From Actinomycetota bacterium (GTDB lineage Bacteria > Actinomycetota > Thermoleophilia > Gaiellales > Gaiellaceae): a DNA stretch of 11,892 bases. A program made the translations under genes and the position numbers. Below, in pieces: positions 1-4,861 of this stretch. Location of the stretch: contig VAXT01000004.1 in the NCBI GenBank assembly GCA_005883245.1, forward strand, positions 1 to 11,892, read 5' to 3'. The notes under the pieces were generated by a model. It did no database searches, was not told the origin of the DNA, and saw only the letters and a program-made list of their open reading frames with translations. Numbering within the stretch: position 1 is the first letter of the stretch; each line of letters starts with the position of its first letter.

Positions 1-104
1 GAATCGGAAGCCAAGCTGTGGAAACCTAAGTGGCCTTCTTCGGCCGCGCAACGCGACGCCGTTCAGCTCGGACGTCAGGGTCGAATTCGGAGCAGTTCGG
101 TAGC

Positions 105-1025
105 TCACCGGCCGTTCGCGCCGAACAGCCGATTGAGCGTGTCCGAGGCGACGTAGCCGGCGATCTTCGGATTCTCCTGGAGACGCCGCAGCGAATAGCG
201 GTACCAGTGCTCGCCGTACGGGACGTAGATGCGGAGGCGATGCCCGTCCCGCACGAGCCGGTTTGCGACCAGCTCGCGGACGCCGAGAAGCATCTGGAAC
301 TCGTACTCCTCGCGCGCCAGCCCTCGCTCCGCGACGAGCCGTTTGCCCTCTGCGAGCAGGAGCTCGTCGTGGGTCGCGATCGCGGTGTACGAGCCGGCCT
401 CGAGCAGCTCGTGCAGGCAGCGGACGAAATTCTGCTGCACCTCCTCGAACTCCTGGTACGCGATCAGCGGCGGCTCGACGTAGATGCCCTTGACCAGGCG
501 GACGTTCGGCCGCAACGGCGCGAGTGCGTGGATGTCACGGATCGAGCGCCGGAGAGCCGCCTGCAGCACGACGCCGACGTTGTCGAGCCCCTCATCGCGC
601 AGCTCGCGGTACAGCTCGAGCGTCTCGGAGGTCGTGCTCGAGTCCTCCATGTCGATCCGGACGAAGTTGCCGCTCTCGGCGGCGTGCCGGACGACCTTGA
701 ACAGGTTCGCGCGGCAGAGCTCGTACGCGAGGTTGAGCCCGAGCGCCGTCAGCTTGATGCTGACGTTCGAGTCCAGGCGCTCCCGCTCGATCGCTTCGAA
801 CACGTCGTGGTACGCGCGGACGATGTCGAGCGTCTCGCGGCGGGTCCTCGTTTCCTCGCCGAGGACGTCGACCGTTGCCGTCTTGCCGTCAGCGTTCAGC
901 TGCTTGACGACGCGGACCGCGTCGGCGAGCGTCGTCCCGGCGATGTAGCGGTTCGAGATTCGGCGGACGACCGACCGCGGAACGGCCGGTAGGACGCGGA
1001 CGAGCGCGCGATCGAGCATTGCCAT
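105..1025 (-). CDS. Proline dehydrogenase (monofunctional, FAD-dependent)
   Basis: Oxidises L-proline to pyrroline-5-carboxylate with FAD, passing electrons to the membrane quinone pool; first step of proline catabolism. The 306-aa product has the length of monofunctional bacterial PRODH, not of the bifunctional PutA fusion. Visible family motifs in order: SIKLTALGL (89-97), RIDMED (123-128), VGVVLQAALRRS (150-161), VRLVKGIYVEP (175-185), ATHDELL (217-223), EFQMLLGVR (242-250) and the substrate-binding C-terminal helix YSLRRLQENP (277-286), whose RR..ENP pattern is a hallmark. The start is ATG at 1025; a second Met lies two codons in. No Shine-Dalgarno is visible, but a TATCCT box sits 6 nt upstream, so the message is probably leaderless. 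The usual partner, P5C dehydrogenase, is not in the window. Assignment is secure from motifs alone. Confidence 0.95.
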   Translation of the reverse strand: MAMLDRALVRVLPAVPRSVVRRISNRYIAGTTLADAVRVVKQLNADGKTATVDVLGEETRTRRETLDIVRAYHDVFEAIERERLDSNVSIKLTALGLNLAYELCRANLFKVVRHAAESGNFVRIDMEDSSTTSETLELYRELRDEGLDNVGVVLQAALRRSIRDIHALAPLRPNVRLVKGIYVEPPLIAYQEFEEVQQNFVRCLHELLEAGSYTAIATHDELLLAEGKRLVAERGLAREEYEFQMLLGVRELVANRLVRDGHRLRIYVPYGEHWYRYSLRRLQENPKIAGYVASDTLNRLFGANGR

Positions 1026-1031
1026 GGGGCG

Positions 1032-1037
1032 AGGATA
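1032..1037 (-). promoter_or_regulatory. -10 box (TATCCT) for leaderless proline dehydrogenase mRNA
   Basis: On the minus strand TATCCT is followed by six bases and then the ATG at 1025. This matches the TANNNT-to-start spacing of leaderless actinobacterial transcripts, in which the first transcribed base is the A of the start codon. No clear -35 hexamer is seen. The same arrangement recurs at six other starts in the window, which raises confidence in each. Confidence 0.6.
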
Positions 1038-1046
1038 ATCCGAGGC

Positions 1047-1096
1047 GCCTTGAAATAGTCTTCGGCTGCGCGCAAGATCAGGAGCGGATCGAGGGG
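1047..1096. repeat. Direct repeat, copy 1 (pairs with 1167-1216)
   Basis: Compared with 1167-1216, exactly 120 bp downstream, the block 1071-1096 matches at 25 of 26 positions. The short blocks gccttga (1047-1053) and gctg (1065-1068) are also identical at the same offset. The sequence between the blocks has diverged. The repeat lies in the divergent intergenic region between proline dehydrogenase and the mau-like operon. It may be an extragenic repeat element or a duplicated regulatory site; nothing here decides between these. Confidence 0.75.
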
Positions 1097-1102
1097 GATT
1101 TT

Positions 1103-1122
1103 CGTCCGCGTGAGCGCGGGCG
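1103..1122 (+). other. Hairpin 1 in the leader of the mau-like operon
   Basis: Inverted repeat cgtccgcg / cgcgggcg around a 4-nt loop (tgag). In RNA transcribed rightwards all eight pairs can form, one as G-U (t1105 with g1120); on the other strand that pair becomes a mismatch. No T-run follows, so it does not look like an intrinsic terminator. Confidence 0.5.
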
Positions 1123-1130
1123 AAATGTGA

Positions 1131-1150
1131 GCACCGCCGACAGGCGGTGC
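1131..1150. other. Hairpin 2: perfect 8-bp inverted repeat
   Basis: gcaccgcc and ggcggtgc are perfect reverse complements separated by the 4-nt loop gaca. It lies 8 bp after hairpin 1 and has the same stem and loop lengths. Both hairpins sit between the two direct-repeat copies. Without a T-tract it is not a typical terminator. It could be a protein-binding palindrome, a leader structure or part of a REP-like element. Confidence 0.6.
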
Positions 1151-1166
1151 GAACGCTGATTGGAGG

Positions 1167-1216
1167 GCCTTGACGCAGCCTCCCGCTGAACGCAAGATCA
1201 GGAGCCGATCGAGGGG
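1167..1216. repeat. Direct repeat, copy 2 (pairs with 1047-1096)
   Basis: Second copy of the repeat described at 1047-1096, at an exact 120-bp offset. The only change in the 26-bp core is g1086 to c1206. The G-rich end of this copy (gaggggagag, 1211-1220) also supplies the probable Shine-Dalgarno of the MauE-like gene, so the repeat and the translation start overlap. Confidence 0.75.
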
Positions 1217-1223
1217 AGAGTCT

Positions 1224-1838
1224 CTGACAGCTGCAGTCACCTACTTCGTGTTCCGCACGGGCCTAGGCGCGGTTTCTCTGCTCGCCGGGGTCGAGAAGGC
1301 CCGTGCGCCGGGTGCTTTCTTCGAAGGCGTGCGGCAGTACGGGCTCGTGCCGTCTCGCTTCGCGCCGATCGTCGGCGGCGCGCTGATCGCGGCCGAGCTC
1401 GGCCTGGGACTGCTCCTCGTCACCGGCCTCGTCCCTGCGCTCGCAGCGCTCGGTGCGATTGTCCTTTTCGGCATCTTCGCCGCGGCGCTGGCCGTGAGCC
1501 TCGCGCGGTCGAACAGCGCGCCCTGCCACTGCTTCGGCGCGTCCGAGGTCGAGAAGATCTCGCCCGTAGCCCTCGTTCGCGCGCTCGTGCTCGCGGGAGT
1601 CGCGTCCGCGCTGCTCGTCTTCGCGCTCGGCGACACTGCGTCGATCGGGCGGGACGAGCTCCTGCCGTCGCTCCTGATGACGGTCGCCTTCGTCGCGATC
1701 ACCCGTCTTTCGGGCCTCTTCCCGCTCGCGTGGTCGTTCCTGCGGCAGAAGGCGTCCATGCACCCCACTCCCACGCGGCGCGTCAGCTTCCGGCACCAGC
1801 CACTGGACGTTCCCTTCTACCCCAAGGAGCAGCAGTGA
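1224..1838 (+). CDS. mauE: MauE/DoxX-family redox-associated membrane protein
   Basis: Integral membrane protein of the MauE/DoxX type. In methylotrophs MauE works with MauD to mature the disulfide-rich light chain of methylamine dehydrogenase, and is thought to carry thiol redox equivalents across the membrane. From the chosen start the product is 204 aa. Hydrophobic segments lie at about 5-22, 47-70, 72-94, 115-136 and 147-170, and the CxCFG motif at 101-105 is a family signature with a likely redox-active Cys pair. The start is uncertain. CTG 1224 has a good Shine-Dalgarno (AGGGGAG, 1212-1218) and places TM1 right after the N-terminus. TTG 1170 would add 18 residues encoded by the repeat, and GTG 1248 would trim TM1 and lacks an SD. 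The stop overlaps the next start by 4 nt. Family membership is firm; the role in this organism is inferred. Confidence 0.85.
   Translation: MTAAVTYFVFRTGLGAVSLLAGVEKARAPGAFFEGVRQYGLVPSRFAPIVGGALIAAELGLGLLLVTGLVPALAALGAIVLFGIFAAALAVSLARSNSAPCHCFGASEVEKISPVALVRALVLAGVASALLVFALGDTASIGRDELLPSLLMTVAFVAITRLSGLFPLAWSFLRQKASMHPTPTRRVSFRHQPLDVPFYPKEQQ
1824..1829 (+). promoter_or_regulatory. Ribosome binding site deciding the MauD-like start
   Basis: AAGGAG lies 5 nt before GTG 1835. It fixes that GTG as the start rather than in-frame upstream codons (for example ATG 1730), which would extend the protein into the MauE-like gene. Confidence 0.75.
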
Positions 1839-2476
1839 GTGGCGTCTGGCTCGCTTCGTACATCGTTCTGTGGCTCGTCGTCGTCGTCCTCGCGTTCCTG
1901 CTTGCGGGATCGCTTCGGCAGCTCGGCCTGATGCAGCTCCGCCTCGGTGACGATCCCGGCGCGCTGATCACGGACAGCGGCCTCGAGCGCGGCGCCCAGG
2001 CGCCCGAGTTCGTCGCGGCCCACTCCGAGACCGAAGAGCCCGTCTCGCTGTACGAGCTGCCCCCGGTGCCGAGGCTGCTCGTCTTCGCCTCCCCCGGATG
2101 CCTCTCGTGCCGTGAGCTGATCCCGGGCCTGAACGAGGTGCGCACAACGCGAAACGGGGAGTTCGACTTCCTCGTCATCTGCCGCGGCGACATCGAGTCG
2201 TGCCGCTCATTCGGGCGCATGAACCGCCTCGAGGCGCCGATGGTGATCGACACCGACGGCCAGATCGAGAAGGACTACATGGTCACGCTGACGCCCTTCG
2301 CGTACCTGCTCGACCACGAGGGGCGCGTCGTGATCCGCGGCGTGGCCAACGACTGGCGCCAGCTGGAGTCGCTGCTCGACCAGGAGGGAACTCTCCAGGC
2401 CGGCCGCGGCTGGGTGGACGCGGAGGGCAACGGCGACGGGTCGGTCGTCGCCGGGGGGGAGCACACGCATGGTTAG
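1835..2476 (+). CDS. mauD: MauD-like membrane-anchored thioredoxin-fold protein
   Basis: Predicted thiol-disulfide oxidoreductase with an extracytoplasmic thioredoxin domain and one N-terminal anchor, as in MauD, which is required with MauE to stabilise the disulfide-rich MauA. The 213-aa product begins at GTG 1835. A TM helix spans about 5-25, followed by a linker and an AhpC/TSA/thioredoxin-like domain from about 52. The active site is CLSC (89-92) in ASPGCLSC, and the cis-proline is in TLTPF (P154). Two further cysteines, C116 and C123, could form a second pair. The C-terminal ~25 residues are Gly/Asp-rich and end in EHTHG. The gene overlaps the upstream gene by 4 nt (GTGA) and the downstream one by 8 nt, indicating translational coupling. 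Family assignment is good; its client is probably the cysteine-rich protein encoded at 3498-3974 (inference). Confidence 0.87.
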   Translation: MSGVWLASYIVLWLVVVVLAFLLAGSLRQLGLMQLRLGDDPGALITDSGLERGAQAPEFVAAHSETEEPVSLYELPPVPRLLVFASPGCLSCRELIPGLNEVRTTRNGEFDFLVICRGDIESCRSFGRMNRLEAPMVIDTDGQIEKDYMVTLTPFAYLLDHEGRVVIRGVANDWRQLESLLDQEGTLQAGRGWVDAEGNGDGSVVAGGEHTHG

Positions 2477-2636
2477 GACGGCCCGGGTCGGCGGCCTCGT
2501 CGCGCTCACGGGCGCGTTCGGGCTCGTCGCGGCGATGCTCGCCGGGGACGCGAATCCGTCCGTCGGCGTGCCCTCGGTCTTCGTGCTCGTCAGCCTGAGC
2601 CTCGTCGTCGGGCTGTCGACGGCCGCCAGCCCCTGA
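2469..2636 (+). CDS. Small two-helix membrane protein (55 aa), unrecognised
   Basis: A short reading frame in the otherwise unexplained gap between the MauD-like gene and the next membrane gene. It starts at ATG 2469, 7 nt after a strong G-rich Shine-Dalgarno (GGGGGGAG ending at 2461), and overlaps the MauD-like stop by 8 nt. The 55-aa product has a basic N-terminus (MVRTARVGG), a hydrophobic segment at about 9-25, a short polar turn with AGDANPS (25-31) and a second hydrophobic segment at about 34-52. That is a helical hairpin with both ends probably cytoplasmic. It has no cysteine, so it is unlikely to be a redox carrier. Coupling, spacing and hydrophobic pattern support a real gene; it may be an accessory subunit of the redox membrane complex. 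No family is recognised. Confidence 0.65.
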   Translation: MVRTARVGGLVALTGAFGLVAAMLAGDANPSVGVPSVFVLVSLSLVVGLSTAASP

Positions 2637-2645
2637 GGACTGTCC

Positions 2646-3227
2646 ATGGTCGGACAGATCGGCCCCCTCGTGCAGGTGGGCAGGAAAAAGACAGCGCTTG
2701 CCCTCCACGTCCTCGGCGGTGTCCTCGGCGGCCTCACGATCGGTGTCCTGCTCGGGTTCGCGGGCGTCGTGCTCCGCAGTACGATCGGCGACGCGCTGGA
2801 CACGGTGTTCGTGATCGTCGTGCCCGCGGCACTCGTCTATGCGGCGTCCGTCGATCTCGGCCTGCTGCACGTGCGGCCGATCACCTGGGTCCGGCAGACG
2901 CCCGGAGACTGGCCCTGCTCGATGGGGCGCTACCCGGGGATCTTCGCCTGGGGATTCGACCTCGGCCTCGGAGTGACGACGCGGATCCCGTACCAGTCGC
3001 TGCTGGTCGTTCCGCTCTCGGCTTTTCTCGTGGGCGACATTGCGAGCGCGGTCGCGATCACGACCGCCTACGGAGCGGCGCGAGCGCTGGCGGTCGTGGC
3101 AGCCGTCACCTCCGCGAACGACGACTTTCCCGCGGCCTGCGACGCCATCCAGGACCGCGTGCTGACGCTGAAGAAGCTGGTTGGTGTGACGGCCCTTGTA
3201 ATTGCTGCCTTGATCGTGATTTCCTAG
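2646..3227 (+). CDS. Polytopic membrane protein in the mau-like operon
   Basis: A 193-aa integral membrane protein with hydrophobic segments at about 17-41, 50-74, 97-112, 116-137, 139-154 and 176-193. The most distinctive stretch is RPITWVRQTPGDWPC (77-91), then WGFDLGLGVTTRIPY (102-116), a Gly-rich, Thr-containing helix pattern. By position it could stand in for MauF, a CcdA-like membrane protein of mau clusters. However, it has only two cysteines (C91, C165), both outside a CxxC or paired-helix arrangement, so a CcdA-type mechanism is not supported by the sequence. The start ATG 2646 follows GAGGA (2635-2639), which overlaps the stop of the 55-aa gene. Function unknown; its place in the operon suggests a part in export or maturation of the cysteine-rich protein. 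Confidence 0.8.
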   Translation: MVGQIGPLVQVGRKKTALALHVLGGVLGGLTIGVLLGFAGVVLRSTIGDALDTVFVIVVPAALVYAASVDLGLLHVRPITWVRQTPGDWPCSMGRYPGIFAWGFDLGLGVTTRIPYQSLLVVPLSAFLVGDIASAVAITTAYGAARALAVVAAVTSANDDFPAACDAIQDRVLTLKKLVGVTALVIAALIVIS

Positions 3228-3233
3228 CGCAAC

Positions 3234-3244
3234 GGGAGGTGAGG
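3234..3244 (+). promoter_or_regulatory. Very strong Shine-Dalgarno before the 83-aa gene
   Basis: GGGAGGTGAGG contains the 8-base core GGAGGTGA, a full match to the usual 16S rRNA 3' end. It stands 4 nt before ATG 3247. It is the strongest ribosome site in the window and suggests that the 83-aa protein, and by coupling the cysteine-rich protein, are made in larger amounts than the membrane components. Confidence 0.75.
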
Positions 3245-3246
3245 GC

Positions 3247-3498
3247 ATGAAGGACGGAGCGATCTACCTGCTGAGCCGGCAGGTGAAGGGCGTCCACGGA
3301 GAGTCGTACATGCAGAACGTGACCGTCTTCGCGAACAGCTCGACACAGGCGAAATCCCTCGTCGACGACCAGTTTGCGGCGCTGCGCAAGTCGAGCAGCG
3401 TGGGTGACCTCGCGTACCAGAAGCTGCCCGAGTTTTCCGTGGAGAAGGTCACGCTCGACGCCTACAAGATGATCACGGCCGGCATCACGGCGTACTGA
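3247..3498 (+). CDS. Small soluble protein (83 aa) of the mau-like operon, unrecognised
   Basis: An 83-aa protein with no signal peptide, no membrane segment and no cysteine, so presumably cytoplasmic. The first 30 residues (MKDGAIYLLSRQ, then VTVFANS) read as beta strands. A helix follows (SSTQAKSLVDDQFAALRKS, 31-49), then SVEKVTLDAY (64-73) as strand and helix, giving a compact alpha/beta fold. It is translated from a near-perfect Shine-Dalgarno and its TGA overlaps the ATG of the cysteine-rich gene by one base (tgatg), so the two should be made in step. That coupling suggests a dedicated partner, for example a cytoplasmic chaperone that holds the Tat substrate before export, by analogy with REMP-type chaperones; this is inference only. 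I do not recognise the family. Confidence 0.75.
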   Translation: MKDGAIYLLSRQVKGVHGESYMQNVTVFANSSTQAKSLVDDQFAALRKSSSVGDLAYQKLPEFSVEKVTLDAYKMITAGITAY

Positions 3499-3974
3499 TG
3501 GACCTCGCGAACATCGCTGCTCGCTCGCTGGCCAGGCGCTCCTCGCGCCGGCAGTTCTTCAAGTTCCTCGGCGCGGGCACGCTCGGCACCGGGCTGTTTC
3601 TCACGCGCACCGGCGTCTCGCTCGGCGCCGTGACGAGCTGCGTCGGCTGCGGTGGCGGGCCGTGCAACCCGTGCTTCTCGCCGGCACAGCTCTGTGACAA
3701 CCTCCCCGGATACAGTTGCAAGACGTGCCAGCAGGGCGGGGGATGTCCGAAGGGTTGCATCACCTCCGGTGAGTGGTTCTGCTGCCTGACGAGCGGCCGT
3801 GTCGGGTGCCGGTTCCGCTGCTCCGAGTGCAACTGCGGGCCGAGCGGGAACTGCAACGACCCCGCGTGCCACTGCTTCACGAACACTGCGATCCCGTGCA
3901 CGCCGCGCCTGCATTCGGGCGACCAGCCGTGCGTGTGCCCGCCGGCAGATGCGCCGCTTCCGAGCCTGAGCTAG
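3498..3974 (+). CDS. Tat-exported cysteine-rich protein, MauA-like without TTQ tryptophans
   Basis: A 158-aa protein with a clear twin-arginine signal: SRRQFFKFLG (16-25; consensus SRRxFLK) followed by a hydrophobic stretch to about 36 and a probable processing region near 44-47. The remaining ~112 residues hold 21 cysteines (48, 51, 56, 59, 66, 74, 77, 83, 87, 95, 96, 104, 108, 111, 113, 119, 124, 126, 134, 145, 147). The odd number leaves one unpaired, ligating or intermolecular. The architecture recalls MauA, the methylamine dehydrogenase light chain: Tat-like leader, small body, many disulfides, and GG..CP.G......W..C (81-95) resembling the MauA region around the first TTQ tryptophan. There is only one Trp (W93), so TTQ cannot form. 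Where MauA has WCF, this protein may have HCF (125-127), but that alignment is by eye. Possible roles are an electron carrier, a metal-binding protein or a secreted knotted protein. Confidence 0.85.
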   Translation: MDLANIAARSLARRSSRRQFFKFLGAGTLGTGLFLTRTGVSLGAVTSCVGCGGGPCNPCFSPAQLCDNLPGYSCKTCQQGGGCPKGCITSGEWFCCLTSGRVGCRFRCSECNCGPSGNCNDPACHCFTNTAIPCTPRLHSGDQPCVCPPADAPLPSLS

Positions 3975-4264
3975 GTCTCGCGCATGAACCCCTGGCGCGC
4001 TGCGCTCACGAGCGCAACCGCCTCGGGGAAGAGAACGCGCATCGCGTCTCGCAGGGCGAGTGACTGCTCATCCGGGCCGCCCTCGACCTTCATCCGCTTG
4101 AGGGCCGCGCCGGTCAGCTCGACCGCGGTGTTCAGGGTCAGCGTTGCGAACTGCTCGCGCTGGGCCTCGGCGACCGACTCGGCCTGGCGGGCCGCGAACT
4201 CCTGCAGGTTCCGCATCAGCTCGTCGGGATCGCCGCCGAGGGGGAATCCGAAACTGCCTTCCAT
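3971..4264 (-). CDS. Hypothetical soluble helical protein (97 aa)
   Basis: A 97-aa protein starting at ATG 4264 (MEGSFGFPLGGDPDELMRNL...). After a Gly-rich N-terminus, residues 13-45 form one long amphipathic helix rich in Glu, Ala and Gln (NLQEFAARQAESVAEAQRE). Further helices cover about 47-60 and 67-90. There is no cysteine, signal or membrane segment. The start is set by a TATCGT box 7 nt upstream, suggesting its own leaderless transcript even though the preceding gene ends only 23 nt before it. Longer versions of this frame run antisense through the upstream gene and are not credible. Its stop codon overlaps that of the cysteine-rich gene tail-to-tail in a shared CTAG. No family is recognised; a small coiled-coil or bundle protein. 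Confidence 0.65.
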   Translation of the reverse strand: MEGSFGFPLGGDPDELMRNLQEFAARQAESVAEAQREQFATLTLNTAVELTGAALKRMKVEGGPDEQSLALRDAMRVLFPEAVALVSAARQGFMRET

Positions 4265-4271
4265 GCCGCCC

Positions 4272-4277
4272 ACGATA
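4272..4277 (-). promoter_or_regulatory. -10 box (TATCGT) for the 97-aa gene
   Basis: TATCGT on the minus strand ends 7 nt before ATG 4264, in the 23-bp gap after the 183-aa gene. It fits the leaderless pattern seen at other starts, but the gap is so short that read-through from the upstream gene is also likely. Confidence 0.45.
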
Positions 4278-4287
4278 GCGAGGCGGT

Positions 4288-4839
4288 TCAGTCGAGCGTC
4301 GAGCGGTAGTGCGTCTCGACGTCGCGGACGAGCTCGTCCACGGCGGCCGACCCCTGCTTCATCGCTTCCGCGAACGGCGACCCGGCGCTCGGCCCGAGAG
4401 CGAGCTCGAGTCGCCTCGCGGCGGCTCCGACGCGGTCGAGGTACGCGGGCTCGGCCAGGCGCGGCGGCGAGCCGATCGTGCGCTCGAGCTCGAGCGCGGC
4501 CTCCTCGGCCTCCTCGATCCCTTCGGGACGCTCCGTCAGCCGGAGCGCGACGAGCTGCTCGCGGAGATCCTGCAAGTCGCCACCGCCGGCCCTCTCCTCG
4601 GCCAGCTCGCACAGCGCGATGATCGATGCGGTCCGGCGTACGACGTCTCGGCTCGTCACCTCAGCGCTCTCGTCGTCGAGCACGAGCCATGTGCGCTCCT
4701 GGTCGCGGACGAAGGCGCAGAGGTACGTCCGTTCGTCGGGCTCGGCCTGCGCGGGGACGACGCCCTCGACCTGCTCACCGTCCTCGACGAGCCCAGCTGC
4801 CGAAGCGGCGATGCGCTCGACGTCTTCCCAGAGGCCCAC
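4288..4839 (-). CDS. Hypothetical protein (183 aa)
   Basis: A 183-aa soluble acidic protein starting at GTG 4839 (MGLWEDVERIAASAAGLVED). Residues 24-60 look like beta strands (EGVVPAQ, RTYLCAFVRD, ERTWLVLDD) and residues 61-183 are nearly all helical with many Glu/Arg/Leu: SRDVVRRTASIIALCELAEE (63-82), DLQDLREQLVALRL (88-101), then helices to the C-terminus. The N-terminal part may be a small sensing or binding fold followed by a helical bundle. C41 and C77 are isolated. No signal peptide or TM segment. A TAAGCT box 6 nt before the start suggests a leaderless message, and this box overlaps the divergent promoter of the methyltransferase gene. Probably co-transcribed with the 97-aa gene downstream. 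No family is recognised. Confidence 0.75.
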   Translation of the reverse strand: MGLWEDVERIAASAAGLVEDGEQVEGVVPAQAEPDERTYLCAFVRDQERTWLVLDDESAEVTSRDVVRRTASIIALCELAEERAGGGDLQDLREQLVALRLTERPEGIEEAEEAALELERTIGSPPRLAEPAYLDRVGAAARRLELALGPSAGSPFAEAMKQGSAAVDELVRDVETHYRSTLD

Positions 4840-4845
4840 GTCGCC

Positions 4846-4851
4846 AGCTTA
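4846..4851 (-). promoter_or_regulatory. -10 box (TAAGCT) for the 183-aa gene, overlapping a divergent -10
   Basis: On the minus strand TAAGCT lies 6 nt before GTG 4839. Its first two bases are the same TA pair (4850-4851) that begins the plus-strand TAGACT box of the methyltransferase gene. The two promoters therefore share a symmetric core. Confidence 0.6.
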
Positions 4852-4855
4852 GACT
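4850..4855 (+). promoter_or_regulatory. -10 box (TAGACT) for the methyltransferase gene
   Basis: TAGACT ends 6 nt before ATG 4862, giving a leaderless start at that codon. It overlaps the oppositely oriented TAAGCT box by the TA at 4850-4851. The whole space between the two divergent start codons is 22 bp. Confidence 0.65.
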
Positions 4856-4861
4856 CGGCTC

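Noticed and set aside
30..992. A 320-codon plus-strand frame over the proline dehydrogenase gene
   Set aside because: It mirrors the GC-rich third positions of the minus-strand gene, whose motifs are unambiguous; the translated product looks like no known family.
1056..1061. TAGTCT as the -10 of the mau-like operon
   Set aside because: It fits TANNNT and would give a leader carrying both hairpins, but there is no spacing relation to a start codon and no -35, so it is too weak to list as a feature.
896..1240. A minus-strand frame across the intergenic repeats
   Set aside because: It overlaps the 5' end of proline dehydrogenase in another frame. Its repeated peptide pattern merely reflects the DNA repeat.
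1730..1834. An upstream ATG extension of the MauD-like protein
   Set aside because: It would lie inside the MauE-like gene, and AAGGAG directly before GTG 1835 supports the shorter form with its TM helix at the N-terminus.
3498..3974. Calling the cysteine-rich protein a true methylamine dehydrogenase light chain
   Set aside because: Only one tryptophan is present, while TTQ needs two, and no heavy-chain gene is in the window.
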